In this document: piece by piece, positions 34,874 to 45,979 of the stretch
How positions within the stretch are numbered: position 1 is the first letter of the stretch
Layout: the number at the start of each line of letters is the position of its first letter
Assembly (NCBI GenBank): GCA_008828725.1
Contig: MEHQ01001626.1
Span: forward strand, 144,250-208,249
Origin: Saccharina japonica
Taxonomy: Eukaryota; Sar; Phaeophyceae; Laminariales; Laminariaceae
Reading direction: 5' to 3'
DNA: 64,000 nucleotides
Made by a program: the position numbers and the translations under genes
The notes under the pieces: generated by a model
Seen by the model: only the letters and a program-made list of their open reading frames with translations
Databases searched by the model: none
Told to the model about the DNA's origin: nothing

Positions 34874-35797
34874 CTGATAAATCACATGCAAGCAAAGTAC
34901 GTAGCAGTTAAACCACCAACCGGGTGACCAGTTCGTGAAACCACAGTAAATATGTGGCCAGACTTGCCCATGTACTGGTAATACCCAGCGGGCGTAAACG
35001 TAATATATCCAAAACGATCATAAACCGTGAAACATCGTACTAAAACTCTCATCAATTGAACAAGAGCTTGAGTTGCCTTCTAAGTTGTGCGAGGGCAAAC
35101 TATTGGTAGACTCGTTCTCTTCTTCTACGACCCATAAACTGAGTGCCGACAGCGTGCTTCAATACGCCGGCTCCTACACTGTAACACCTAGGGCTAACCA
35201 TGAGCAGCAGGACATGAGTTGAACATGCCGTGCCACGTCCCATGTGCTCTACAAGAATGCCAATTGATATAATTCGCAGTAGAAGTGGAAGTAAGTATTG
35301 AATACAGCAATAGCGGTAGTATGACCAGTAGTAGTACGAGTTCTGATTTCCAAGTAGAACCTCTGTAGTAGCACAAGTCGTAGGAATGCTTGTACTATAC
35401 AAAGACGAGTCAAAGTAGAAGATGGTACTGTAGCAGAATTTGAGATATGATAGAATCCTACGAAGTGGAGTACAAGGCAATACAGTAAGTACCAGCAGCG
35501 ACATGAGCCCTCAACTACGTACACCTATAAACTTTAAACAAAAACACAAACGCCAGCGAAAAATAAACCCCTATACCAGGTACTACAGTACATGGACGTG
35601 GCCTTATTCGAATATTAGGATGATTGCTTGGTCTGCGTTACAGTATCTCGCTTAGACTACCCTCACAACGAATAATCCTCGGTTGACCGCGGGCACATGA
35701 TGAAGCGCTAGCCAGAACAACAGGGGGGACCGTGGTTCCCGTCTGGAATCGTACGAGTCAAAAGTACCGCTGTCCTCCGACTTTACCGTCCACTCAC

Positions 35798-35869
35798 AAG
35801 GTAGTAAGCGACTCCAAACCCTGGAAAGCGCTAACATCGATGGTTCCGATGTCGTTTTCGTGCAGAAGC
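35798..35869 (-). CDS. Block 2 LRR exon 2
   Basis: 72-bp exon reading LLHENDIGTIDVSAFQGL then ESLTTL. The frame stays open upstream through about 240 bp of the preceding intron in both copies. The conserved 72-bp size and acceptor still argue for splicing at 35870. Confidence 0.9.
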
Positions 35870-36353
35870 CTGTTTTCACCAACCGTACACGTGAACGGTG
35901 TGACTAACGTCAAAACGAAACGTATGCCAAAACATTGTCCAGCGTGCGGTACGCCACCTCGTGATTCGTCAATCCTCCCAATACACCACACCGACAGCTT
36001 CAAATTGGGAATATGGCCCTTCACAGGAACACCGTCCCTTGCAACGAAAACAACCCCGGATGCAGTTTTTGTGATAGAAACCATCACCTGAAATTCACCA
36101 TGTAAAGACAATAGAAACGTGCGTGGGATACACCATCTCGAGGTACGAGCCTATTTCCATAACCCATTCCACGACGGCGTCCAGTAGGGAGATTCGGTCT
36201 AAAAGGCCTTATTGCAAGCAATGGTGTACAACAACTGTTATTAACAAAGGGAAACTAAGAACCTACGATCTAAGGCATGGACTTCGCGCCAGTTACGGTC
36301 TGTAGATATGTTTTACTGCTGTGCAAAGCATGAACATAATATACTCCACTCAC

Positions 36354-36425
36354 AACTCCACAAGAGACCCAAGACCGTCGAAGAGTCCGGCGCCCACTGT
36401 GGTCAACGCATTATTGTTGAGCAAC
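36354..36425 (-). CDS. Block 2 LRR exon 1
   Basis: 72-bp exon reading LLNNNALTTVGAGLFDGL then GSLVEL. First repeat after the cap exon. The intron between cap and this repeat is long (about 3.27 kb) and filled with tandem repeats. Confidence 0.9.
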
Positions 36426-37004
36426 CTGAAGTAGCGCATGGATACAACGGGGCGAATATACAGACACATATCGTTAATGCAATGCATGAGCACGGCTGGA
36501 ATTCCTTACTGGCTTATGTGGCCTAGGGGGGGCGGTGTGTATGTGCGAGCTCACCCATGTCTATGCAAGTGGCCTCATAATTGGCGCGTTGGGGAAAACT
36601 CTATATTTATTTATTTTCATGAATTAAACCTTCCGGCTCAACTCGTAGGAGGTTGTACCCTCAACGACTCCCTTCATTCGGCATGGTCACAGGTGTCACT
36701 CCCCCAACCATCATTATCAGAACGACGTGCTTTCATCTCATCACCCATAAGGTTCAACATTGCCAGTCCTAGTCGATGTTCGTCGACTTTTTCTAACGCA
36801 CGCTCTCGTGCTAGATGCTACTGAATTCGTATGCAGGAAAATGCCCCTGCGGGAGTGTACCCTCGGTGACACTTGAACCCACGATATACATGTGCTTGTG
36901 GGATGTATGTTTGCGTCGTACTATGGAGAACCATATGATGTACTATATGGACGCACAAATGATACACTTGTCTTCAACTAGTCTTATCGGCGTATTGATT
37001 CAGT

Positions 37005-37840
37005 TAGCCAAAACGACGAAGCATTCGACTAGCTGTCAGTATTGCACAGGATATTTTATCCTGGCTGCATATGTGCTGGTAGAAACAAGATAATCCGATG
37101 GGGGGAATATCACTGGCCACCGATTGTTCGCGTGACTCGTTCGCCCTATACATGTTACCTTTTCTTAATGTTTCGTGAAGGGGAACGATGTTTGAAACGT
37201 TTGTTGTGTTTGTCGATACATTACATCATATTTGTCGGGTGACGTGTGGTTTATTGACAGTTGTTTTGCTGATGTGGGCATTGGCCCAAACGACGACATG
37301 TACGACTAGCTGTCATTGATGCACCCGGATACTTTATACTGGCGGCATACGTGCTAGTAGAAACAACGGAATCCGATGAGGGGAATACTGGCCACCGATT
37401 GTTGGCGTGACTCGTTCGCCCTATAAATGTTTAAGACCTCTTCTTAATGTCGCGCGAAGGGGACCGATGTTTGAAAAGTTTGTTGTGTTTGTCGATACCT
37501 TATGTCTTTGTTGGCGGGTGAGGTGTGGTTTATTGACAGTTGTTTTGCGGATGTCGGCATTGGTCCAAACGACGACATGTACGACTAGATGTCAATGATG
37601 TACACGGATACTTTATACTGGCTGTATATATACTAGTAGAAACAAGAGAATCCGATGGGAGGAATATCACTGGCATCTAAGTGTTGGCGTGACTCGTTCG
37701 CCTTATAAATGTGTAAGACCGTTTCTTACCGTTGCGCGATAGATAACGATGTTTGAACAATTGGTTGTTTTTGTCTATATATCCTACGTCTTTTTGGTCG
37801 TGTGAGGTGTGGTTTATTGACAGTTGTTTGCTGATGTGGG
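37005..37840. repeat. Three tandem units of about 277 bp
   Basis: Each unit carries, in order, CCAAACGACGAC, GACTAG.TGTCA, TGACTCGTTCGCC, TTTGTTGTGTTTGTCGATA and GGTTTATTGACAGTTGTTT. The units are diverged but plainly related. A second set lies at 61540-62380 in block 3. Confidence 0.85.
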
Positions 37841-38514
37841 CATAGGAGTTACAAATGCATCTATCCGTCTGATTGAAATTCTGCTAAATATGCAGAAAGA
37901 CAAACATTCCAGAAAATCCGTACACATTCGTTGGTGACAAGTTTCTCTCTGCGATTTGCAGCAAATATGCTATAATACATATAAGAAGTGCAAAACAGTA
38001 GTTTATCACGGCGGGCAGGTTTCGTCCCTCGGCTTGGCGTATGTCATTAAATTTCGAACTCTTAATACGTGGAGTACCTGTCTGATCAGCTACGCCAAGT
38101 GTCTATACAGTCAGCTTGATCGAGTGGATGCAGTTGTCAGTTTAATTCCATGACTGTGGTGATGTCGATTGCTCCGTCGAATGTGCCCTTCAACGGCATT
38201 TCATGACTATGGCCAACCATACACCCACATCATGTTTAAGCATTGCACACTCACTTAGAGTTTGGTAATTTGTCGCCCAGCCACGATGCACTCTTCATGC
38301 ACGGTGCTTAAATCGATTAGTATTTCAACACCTCGTCGAAACGGATGCCGTGAAAATCATGTATTGCATTTATCTTGTCACACACACCACAAAGATTATA
38401 TTTTAGGCACTGATACAATCTATCGATATTCAGAATTCCCCCTTAGGTTTAATGGCGTCGTGAAATTGATCTCCTCATCATGCCAGCCCCCGTGAGACGC
38501 ACACGTATAAATCT

Positions 38515-39620
38515 ACGTTTGCTGCGGGTGTATCAGATTAACATTTTACATTCGGGGAAGTTCGGTTCGTGGAACTTATAGGGTAAAGAGCAAACACAAG
38601 TGTTTCAACACGTATCGAGACTCCGGCTAAGTCGAGATAGTTGTCTCTAACCTGGTGACGACACGTCTAATACTTCTGATATCTGCACGCTTGATTCTCT
38701 TGACGGTGACGGCCGAAACCTCCGTAAGTCAACACGTCATTTGTTTTCATAGGTCACTAGATGAAGACCTGCCAATACCCACCTTACGCCTATCCAATGT
38801 GGTAGCCAAACAAATACAAGTTTTCCCTGTTCGGCCAAAGAGCCTGCAGCCACGAAAGGCTCGCTCGAAAGAGTAACTCTTAAGTTTTACACATATAAAA
38901 CAGTCGAAGAGCTGCGGACTGTTTACGTGCGGCCCACCCGTTTTTAGTTGTGATGAACCGACTCTTTAACCTACTGAACCACGTGCAGCCGGAACGAAGA
39001 ACAACTATAAGTCCGCGGTTTGGTTCGGATATATCAGATTTAGATTCTAAATTTGGGAACGTTTGGTTACGAGGAACGTATATGTGTGAAAAGTGAACAC
39101 AAGTGTTCCAACAGGTCCAGAGTTCCGGCGAAGCCGATATAGTTGTCTCTAACCTGGTCACAGTTAAGAGTATAGTTGTGAAATCTACCTGATTGATTCT
39201 CTTGACGGGGACAGCTGCAATCTCACCAAGTAAACACGTCATTTTCGTTGATAGATTTTTGATGACGGCCTGCCAATCTCCACCATAAGCCTATCCAATG
39301 TGGTGGGCACACAAATACCAGATTTTCCTGTTCGGCAAAAGAGCCTGCATTCACCAAAATCTCGCTCGAACACCTAACTCTGATGTCTCACAGATATATC
39401 AAAACAGTCGAAGAACCTCGCATTGTTTACGTTTATACAACCTTTTTTAATACGGACGAGCCAGCTATTCGACCTAAACCACAGCTTGGCAGTGTGTGGC
39501 CGCAGAAAAGCAAGAGGTAATTACCACATGATCAGACTACATGCGGTTACACGGTGCATAGCCGGGTGTAAAGCCTGTTCCAAAGGCCCGTTGTGGGTTG
39601 GATGATTTTGGTTAGGACAC
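38515..39620. repeat. Direct repeat, two units of about 540 bp
   Basis: Unit one from about 38515 and unit two from about 39045 share GAACACAAGTGTT-like, CGATATAGTTGTCTCTAACCTGG-like, GATTGATTCTCTTGACGG-like and TGTTCGGCAAAAGAGCCTGCA-like landmarks in the same order. The pair recurs at about 63045-64000. Confidence 0.75.
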
Positions 39621-39691
39621 CAGCTGAACGATCGTCAAGTTAGAGCGGCGTCAACGTCTCTGCTGGTCAGCCGACGAACAGGGGCACTTAC

Positions 39692-39781
39692 AGGGTGACG
39701 ATGTTGCTGCGTCCGATGGTGTCGAGGCAAATCGTTAGATCAGTGATGTCAGCGTCTTCAATACCGCAGTCAGAAAGATCC
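39692..39781 (-). CDS. Block 2 LRR N-terminal cap exon (90 bp)
   Basis: Reads DLSDCGIEDADITDLTIC then LDTIGRSNIVTL. Two cysteines and the IGRSNIVTL strand cap the solenoid. CAG acceptor, GTAAGT donor. Joins in frame to the 58-bp exon (Val codon split across the junction). Confidence 0.85.
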
Positions 39782-39948
39782 CTGTGATTACCGCAAATGC
39801 GAGTCGCAGAGCGAATGCATGTGAGGTTGCGATATTTTGCGATGTGTGGTGTACGAAGTATGAAAGGGAGAACAGCTATTAATGACACTGTCATCCTACC
39901 CAGCTACGGCGGGTTTAGGGGCTGCAAGTATGGTCTTGGCGCACTCAC

Positions 39949-40006
39949 ACGAATGTAGTTCCTTCGATGCATAGCGAATCTGAACCAGTAAGGCACGCGT
40001 TTTGAC
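39949..40006 (-). CDS. Block 2 Cys cap exon (58 bp)
   Basis: Reads QNACLTGSDSLCIEGTTF. Begins with two codon bases after a TACAG acceptor and ends with two before GTGAGT. The incoming phase is 1, the same phase at which the 84-bp exon of block 3 ends, so the two blocks can splice together in frame. Confidence 0.8.
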
Positions 40007-40770
40007 CTGTATAAATACCACACAGACAGGTGCCCAGGCGGATGGTGACACGATTTACGACTCAGTCAGTTTCCTCGTGATGGCTTCTCCGCAGTTTTGG
40101 CGAAGACTATGCTGCGCAGTCAGCCGGAGAATGGGTTGTTTCGTAATACAATACAGCGAGCGTTTGATGAGAACAGAGGAATTGTTGGTAGTTTCGTTCT
40201 GGTCCCTTGGTCGCTCTCCGTCAAATAGAATGACGTGAACTGATTTCGAGACCAGTTGAGAAACAAGTGGCATATCATCAAGCCTAGCAGCCACGGACAG
40301 CTAAAACACATCTGTAAGTACCGTCCCAACATTCTTGTTATGTCATATATTTGCATAAGCAAACGACAGCAGGACAAGTTTATTGGACTACCATGTGACA
40401 CGGAACTGAATACGGCAGAAAGAGGGGGTGATATGTCATCTTGTCTCGATTGTCGGATTCCCTCCAATGCGCTGTTTAAACGGCCAATTCATACACACAA
40501 TCCTTACATCCCCGCTCGTTCGGGTTGAAGCGAGTCGTGATCGTGCGCAAACTTGGTGAACTGAATGGGTAGACATCGGGCGATAATCCCCGCTAATTGC
40601 ACAGCTGTAACGGCGTCCAGAAGAAGCCCGTGAAATACATGAAGAAAGTATTTGCAATTCGACGTATACCTCCTTTATGTACCGCCAACTCGTTTGGTTG
40701 ATATTCTGGGGTGCTGAACATCGGCGTAACCAACGATGTGTCTTGTTTAATGTTCACAAGCGTCTCTTAC
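40007..40770. other. 764-bp junction between block 3 and block 2
   Basis: Short sequence between the last exon seen in block 3 and the first exon seen in block 2. No Cys-rich or LRR exon inside. A minus-strand AATAAA occurs at 40379-40384. A donor-like GTAAGG lies near 40502, but the frame that would join exon 39949-40006 has a stop and no ATG. Either an intron of a giant gene or a very compact intergenic region. Confidence 0.5.
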
Positions 40771-40854
40771 CAGATTCACAGGTGTAGCCCAACGCCCCCG
40801 GAGCACAGGCTCCCACGCCTCCGTCGCATGTCACTGCGGCAGCTGGAGTACACT
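40771..40854 (-). CDS. Block 3 Cys-rich exon (84 bp)
   Basis: Reads CTPAAAVTCDGGVGAC then APGALGYTCES. Four cysteines with the same spacing as blocks 1 and 2. CAG acceptor, GTAAGA donor. Confidence 0.82.
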
Positions 40855-41103
40855 CTGTTGGGCAACGATTATTCATGTTTAGCCAAGAACCAGAGAGTAT
40901 TATCGTTGCTAAACAACTTCAGAAGTACTCGGCGGGTGTTTGGTGGCAACCACATATGGCATCTCTAACAGCGGTAACAAAACCAAACAATGCGTCGTGG
41001 AAACGACATGTTGACATGAACTCTACTATAACAAACTTGAACTCCGTCGCCGAGAACTTTCCAACGAGGTCAACACCATCGCCTTCATCCCACAGATACT
41101 TAC

Positions 41104-41150
41104 CGCACAGGTCAGCGGTAGCAGGAAGCTCTCCGGAGAAGGGTGAGTTA
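41104..41150 (-). CDS. Block 3 linker exon (47 bp)
   Basis: Reads NSPFSGELPATADLC, the same protein as block 2 with only silent differences. CAG acceptor, GTAAGT donor. Confidence 0.8.
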
Positions 41151-41630
41151 CTGCGTATACCGGAACGCAATAAAAGACGGACGAAGTTGCAGGGAAACAC
41201 TTGCTTTCATGCTGATTAGTCGTAGCATTGGCGCCTGTTTATCCTGTCGTACGAACTCTGATGTACACAGTGGACGGTACTTCGCGGGCGGAAACGTAGA
41301 GCTAACTTGACCACAACCAACGTTTTGATACCCACCGCGGCAATATCAGGACGAATCGGTTAGCGCTTGTCCAACTTGCGCCAAGGCGCTGACAAATACA
41401 TTGGACGACGTTGGGCGTAATACGCCTGTCCGCTAAAGGTATTTGTCTCATAATGAGGTCCTTTGGCAACATATGCGAAACGCAAGAGCGTGCATGAACT
41501 CCGAGTCCTGCCCCTATGTACGTGAACCAAACCAGGTTGTGCGTGATTGTTCAGAACGCCAGTCAAGCTACAAACTACCCGAACACGCGCCCGAACGAAC
41601 TACTGCATATCCCTCTCACAGACCACTTAC

Positions 41631-41672
41631 ATGGTAGGAACACATTGTAGGTCGCCATTGCCTCTCAAAAGC
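41631..41672 (-). CDS. Block 3 LRR C-terminal cap exon (42 bp)
   Basis: Reads LLRGNGDLQCVPT, same as block 2. CAG acceptor, GTAAGT donor. Confidence 0.8.
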
Positions 41673-41884
41673 CTGGATAGGCAGAAGACAGTTCGATTGC
41701 GAAGCGAAGATGGACAGCAATGGACGAAACGTGGGGATCGGAACGGCCACTGATGTTATATCGTTATTGGGTTGTGATGGAGTTACGGATTGTGACCGTG
41801 AGCGGTGTCAAGGTAGCCACGTTAAGCTTGCTGAGCATTGTCTTCGGCAACAATGCGGCTAGTGTAAGACGCGAAAACACTCAC

Positions 41885-41965
41885 AGTGTCACCAGTGACG
41901 AGCCAGACCCGAGGTCCTCAAAGATACCGGCGGGGAGCGTCGTCAAAGCGTTGTTTTGAAGGAAC
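41885..41965 (-). CDS. Block 3 last LRR exon (81 bp)
   Basis: Reads FLQNNALTTLPAGIFEDL then GSGSSLVTL. One amino-acid change from block 2 (S to T). Confidence 0.88.
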
Positions 41966-42778
41966 CTGACGACGCGATTAGTGAACGAAATTAGTATCGA
42001 CAGCAGAAACTTACCCCCCCCCCTTACTAATCCGTCTCGAAAGGGATGCGTGGTCAATGGGTCAAATGATTAATGCAACCAACAAATGAGTACGCCCCCC
42101 TACTCTTAACTTCCGTCCCTTCTGCTTTGACGTTATAAATGCAAGTTTTCATTCCGACTGCTTCGCCGGAACCCACAGGGAAAACGGCTGGTTGCGATAT
42201 GTTTTGTCCACTCTGCGAGAAACGCATTCGACGGTACAGTGATGTACGCGTCATTTACAAAGTATATATGCTTGAAATGTATCCGTCCCGAAATTGACAA
42301 GTGATGTATTTGGATTCAATGCGATATGCGGAACGTCAAGAACACTACCTGCCGTATTGTTGACATACTACCTGTAGGTCGTATTTTCTGTTTGTGCGTA
42401 CCCACGTTGATGCCTCACAATGTTAACTCAACCAAAGTGCACTTAACGTAGAACGGGCGGGAGGGTCTGGTTTATTGTTTCTGCCATTCGATTTCACGGG
42501 GGCACCAATCGCATTTGGCATTGCTTCCCCAACGCTTGGACTCGTATGGGGGGGGAAACAGATGTACTTATACCAAGTAATCTGGTTCGCGTTAGAAGTG
42601 GGCTACCGGTTTAGGAAAGGTTACCGACTTGCTGGGAGAAACTCCATAACTACGATTCATTGATTGCCGACAGGAATGTGTTGTAACGGACAACCGGAGA
42701 AAGGTGTCACGCGGTGTTTACCGTGTCACATATGCAGCCTCGAGCAAGAAAAACTTTATTACCGGATCGGTCACTCAC

Positions 42779-42850
42779 AATATGCTGAGAGAAGCCAAGT
42801 CCTTGAAAGCGCCCGCCTCGATGGTTCCAATGTCGTTTTCACTCAGGCGC
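42779..42850 (-). CDS. Block 3 LRR exon 15
   Basis: 72-bp exon reading RLSENDIGTIEAGAFKDL, identical to 17519-17590. Confidence 0.9.
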
Positions 42851-43137
42851 CTGTTCCCCAACACCCACCAAAAATGCGGCAACGGAGCACCGTGCTTCAC
42901 GACACAACGCATGGAGACCGCATTGACTTCGGAAGCTGCTTCGTTGAAGTATCAAATATCCACCCTCTCGGACGACAACGTCAAAAGTGCACTTTATCGA
43001 AACGCCCCTCTTTAACAGGGAAACCCTCACTAACACGTTGTCACGAAACAAAGCAGAGCCTGAGAAGCCGACGCTCTGACATTTCCTATATACAGCAAGC
43101 CAGAGTTATTACTAACGAGAACATATACCCCACTTAC

Positions 43138-43209
43138 AAGTCTTCCAGAGCGCCCAAATTGTCGAAGATGTTGTCTTCTACCGTGGTCAACGCGTTTCCG
43201 TTTAGCCAC
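43138..43209 (-). CDS. Block 3 LRR exon 14
   Basis: 72-bp exon reading WLNGNALTTVEDNIFDNL. Differs from block 2 by A to D and T to N in the loop before the Phe. Confidence 0.9.
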
Positions 43210-44726
43210 CTGAAGAACCGCGAGCAGGAAAATTAGTGATGGCTTAACTACACATCATGCTGTCGGAGGGAAGGCGCAGTCCTCGAAGGCACATATGCTT
43301 TTCGTTTACCAGCGTACGGTGTGAAGGCGCGGTCTCCGGCATGTTTGCGCTAATACTTTATATATCTATACTTGACATGCAAGAGAGACCATGTTTGATA
43401 TGTATACGTGTGCGTAAGGGAGACACTGTCTGATAAGTATCCGTGTGCGGCGCATTTTCTTCGTGGAACGGAGAACAGCCGTATTTTCACTTGATACGTT
43501 TGTTACCCATGCACATTGTCTCATGGACAACATACAGTATCTACTGTCGAAGTACGTACCTACTCCGCCACACTTCACGACGCAGGCGTCGTCGGGGCAA
43601 ATAGTGTTCACTGTTGTGTTCATAACCACCATCTAAAACGCCAATTTTTCTTTCTGGACGTAGAATCGTTAATTGCGTGGATATTGATGGTTGAAAATTG
43701 TTTGCCGTGGGTGGGAGGTGTGTTATCGATGAATATTGGATATCTACATTTATTGTGCGTGGAAGCCAAAATACCTGTGCATCGACTAGAAATACTACAG
43801 CATATAGCATACACAAGCAGGCGAACAGGAGAACGGGCGGAAGAACACCGCTGTAGGTTGTTCTACAGTAAATAGTTTCTTACTGCAGAGTTCTGGTATT
43901 CTGTTTTGCCGTAGTTTCGAACAGATATGTTGGAAATCGAGAATATAAATAGCCGCAATACAGTAGGAGTACCGCAGCAGAAGTACGAGTTAGTATAAGT
44001 ACGTTGAGAAGTGCAGTACAATCAGCTATGAAGTAGAAAATATAAGAGTTACTGGCGTTTAGAAGCAGAGTGGTCGTAAGAGCAGTCGTGGATATCGGTA
44101 GCAGTGCATGGGTTGCATTAGTAGCAACGGCAGCACTCCCGAAACAAACGTTATGTGCCGTATGGTAGTAGGAACGCAGGATGGTTTGTTGAATTAGGGT
44201 GATGCTCCCATTGTCACCGCCTTTGCAGTCGATCGCGTGAGAAAGAAACAATGCAACACTGACTGCTTGCAAGCATATCACGGCATGCACCCAGACATTT
44301 CTCCACAACTCTTATCAGCTGCACTATCGCCCCTTGAAGTCGTTTAGTTCGTGATCAACCCAAAGTTGAGGCACACACAGTTGTGTACTGTAGTCAGTGT
44401 ACCCTTCCGTCGCAATTAGTTCCGTTGCCGCTCTCTCGGTCGCGCAGGCAGTCAGTGGACGGGATACTAAACTGTATCGCGTCAGCCATCATTCAATCGA
44501 CGCCATGATGCCGGATATCCAGGCGAAATTGTCTTTTGCAAATTGCATGCTGAAGACATGTAACGCTAAAGTCGACAATGAAAGAGAAGCCCGTATGTGA
44601 CCGACATTTCTACCACTAGTCCTGCGCTAGCAGCACCTAAAGTACCCACGTTCCATACAATACTGCGTTTAAGTATTCAAGTAAATATTTCGAAGTGTTG
44701 GAATAATATCTCCATACTCCACTCAC

Positions 44727-44798
44727 AACGCTTTGAGGGTTCCCAACTTGCCGAACATCCCGGAGTCAACCGTGGCCAACATGTTGTTGTCAAAACGC
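44727..44798 (-). CDS. Block 3 LRR exon 13
   Basis: 72-bp exon reading RFDNNMLATVDSGMFGKL. One change from block 2 (L to F at a normally conserved Leu). Confidence 0.88.
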
Positions 44799-45472
44799 CT
44801 GCATAATAAATGGAGGCATATAAGTCAAGATTTACCGACATATCATATATACGTACAGTAGTGTCCGCCACAAACACATATAATATTCGTAAATCAACTG
44901 CTGTACGTCGACTCCAGATGATTTCTACACGTATTTTGCCTAATGTCGAGTGCCAACGTAGTTGGCAACGTGACAGTGGAGCACGTGGGCAACACAACAA
45001 CACAACAAGGCCTTCAATAATATTTCGAATAGCGTTTCTCATTTCCGCATAACCCTGAGAATCTGCAATACTCCCCCTTACCGTCGTTTGGCTCGTGTTC
45101 AACCAATATTTAAAGGAATAAACGTCGTGTAAACACCGCAATTGTACGTATATATACACGTATTTTGCCTAATGTGGTCAGTCGTCGCAATTTGTTCGGT
45201 GTTTTTTTTTCAGGTTGCGCAGACAACATGTAGGCGACTTCCAGACAGATTGGCACCAGTTGCCACCCAATCGATATTGTGATCTCTGCTGTCCAGCCCA
45301 AACCGCCGTTTCAAGAATGCTGGCACATGCCACGCTATCGTCGGTTACGTACCAGCAGCCCATTTATTTGTGGTTGTCGTTATCACCGAAGTACCAAGAG
45401 TGCTCCCGTAGCGGTACCTAACATACCAACGTCCCGTCAACTTCGTTTAGCGGATACAAACATGCAACTCAC

Positions 45473-45544
45473 AAGCTCTCAAGGGCCCCCAAGTTATTGA
45501 ACATCCCGGCGTCTAACGTGGCCACCGCATTGCTGCCGAGCCTC
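45473..45544 (-). CDS. Block 3 LRR exon 12
   Basis: 72-bp exon reading RLGSNAVATLDAGMFNNL then GALESL. Changes from block 2: E to A, D to N, G to A. Confidence 0.9.
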
Positions 45545-45979
45545 CTGAAAAACACATAGATAACGGAGTGTGTTAGGTGAACAATATTGGGCTTGTGGTT
45601 GCGAGGCGGTTATTATATGTTCCACTTGTTTCGTTCTCTTCGTGTCTTGAGGCAACAACAGGCAAGCCGAGGCCGACAAAGCGACAGTACCTGCAACGGG
45701 CATTGCTCGTCTCAACTACGGAATGCACACCCTTCTATGGTATCTGCGACGGAGTTTTGGTATGAATTCAAATACAAAAGAGCCGTGGTGGAATAGCACC
45801 GGCCGTAACATGCAGTGGTAGGAGTAGTTGTACTACATGACTGAAAAACAAATTAATACGAGGTCGTATTAATCGTTGCAGCAGCAGCAAGGTCGTAGTA
45901 GAATTTTTTAATTTTAGTAGAAGACGTACAGTAGTATTGGTGTGATGTAGGAAAGGGGTGAATGAGTACAGTACCAGGT

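Larger units (their letters stand above)
36426..39691. other. Long block 2 intron between cap exon and LRR exon 1
   Basis: About 3.27 kb with no exon recognised. It contains three tandem units of about 277 bp (37005-37840) and a direct repeat of about 540 bp (38515-39620). Confidence 0.5.
15431..40006 (-). other. LRR block 2 (complete module, 21 exons, 494 codons)
   Basis: Complete module in transcript order: 58-bp Cys exon, 90-bp cap exon, 15 LRR exons of 72 bp, 81-bp last LRR, 42-bp cap exon, 47-bp exon, 84-bp Cys-rich exon. The lengths sum to 1482 nt, a multiple of three. All internal phases agree: the 58-bp exon starts with two codon bases, LRR exons run from one leading base to two trailing bases, and the 84-bp exon ends with one base. 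Introns range from about 167 to 3450 bp. Exons 36425-29149 and 25697-17519 repeat the same order of LRR types, so part of the array arose by duplication inside the gene. No start codon or signal peptide was found upstream of 40006. No kinase, GTPase, NB-ARC or clear membrane segment was seen. Confidence 0.88.

Noticed and set aside
36815-37242. Plus-strand ORFs in the intron with repeated MHRIFYPGCICAG-like peptides, considered as a gene
   Set aside because: They fall in the intron and its 277-bp tandem repeats, with no start context or conservation beyond the repeat itself.
40440-40660. Signal-peptide-like frame LLLDAVTAVQLAG upstream of the block 2 cap exon
   Set aside because: No ATG opens this frame, and its phase at the nearby GTAAGG donor does not fit the cap exon.
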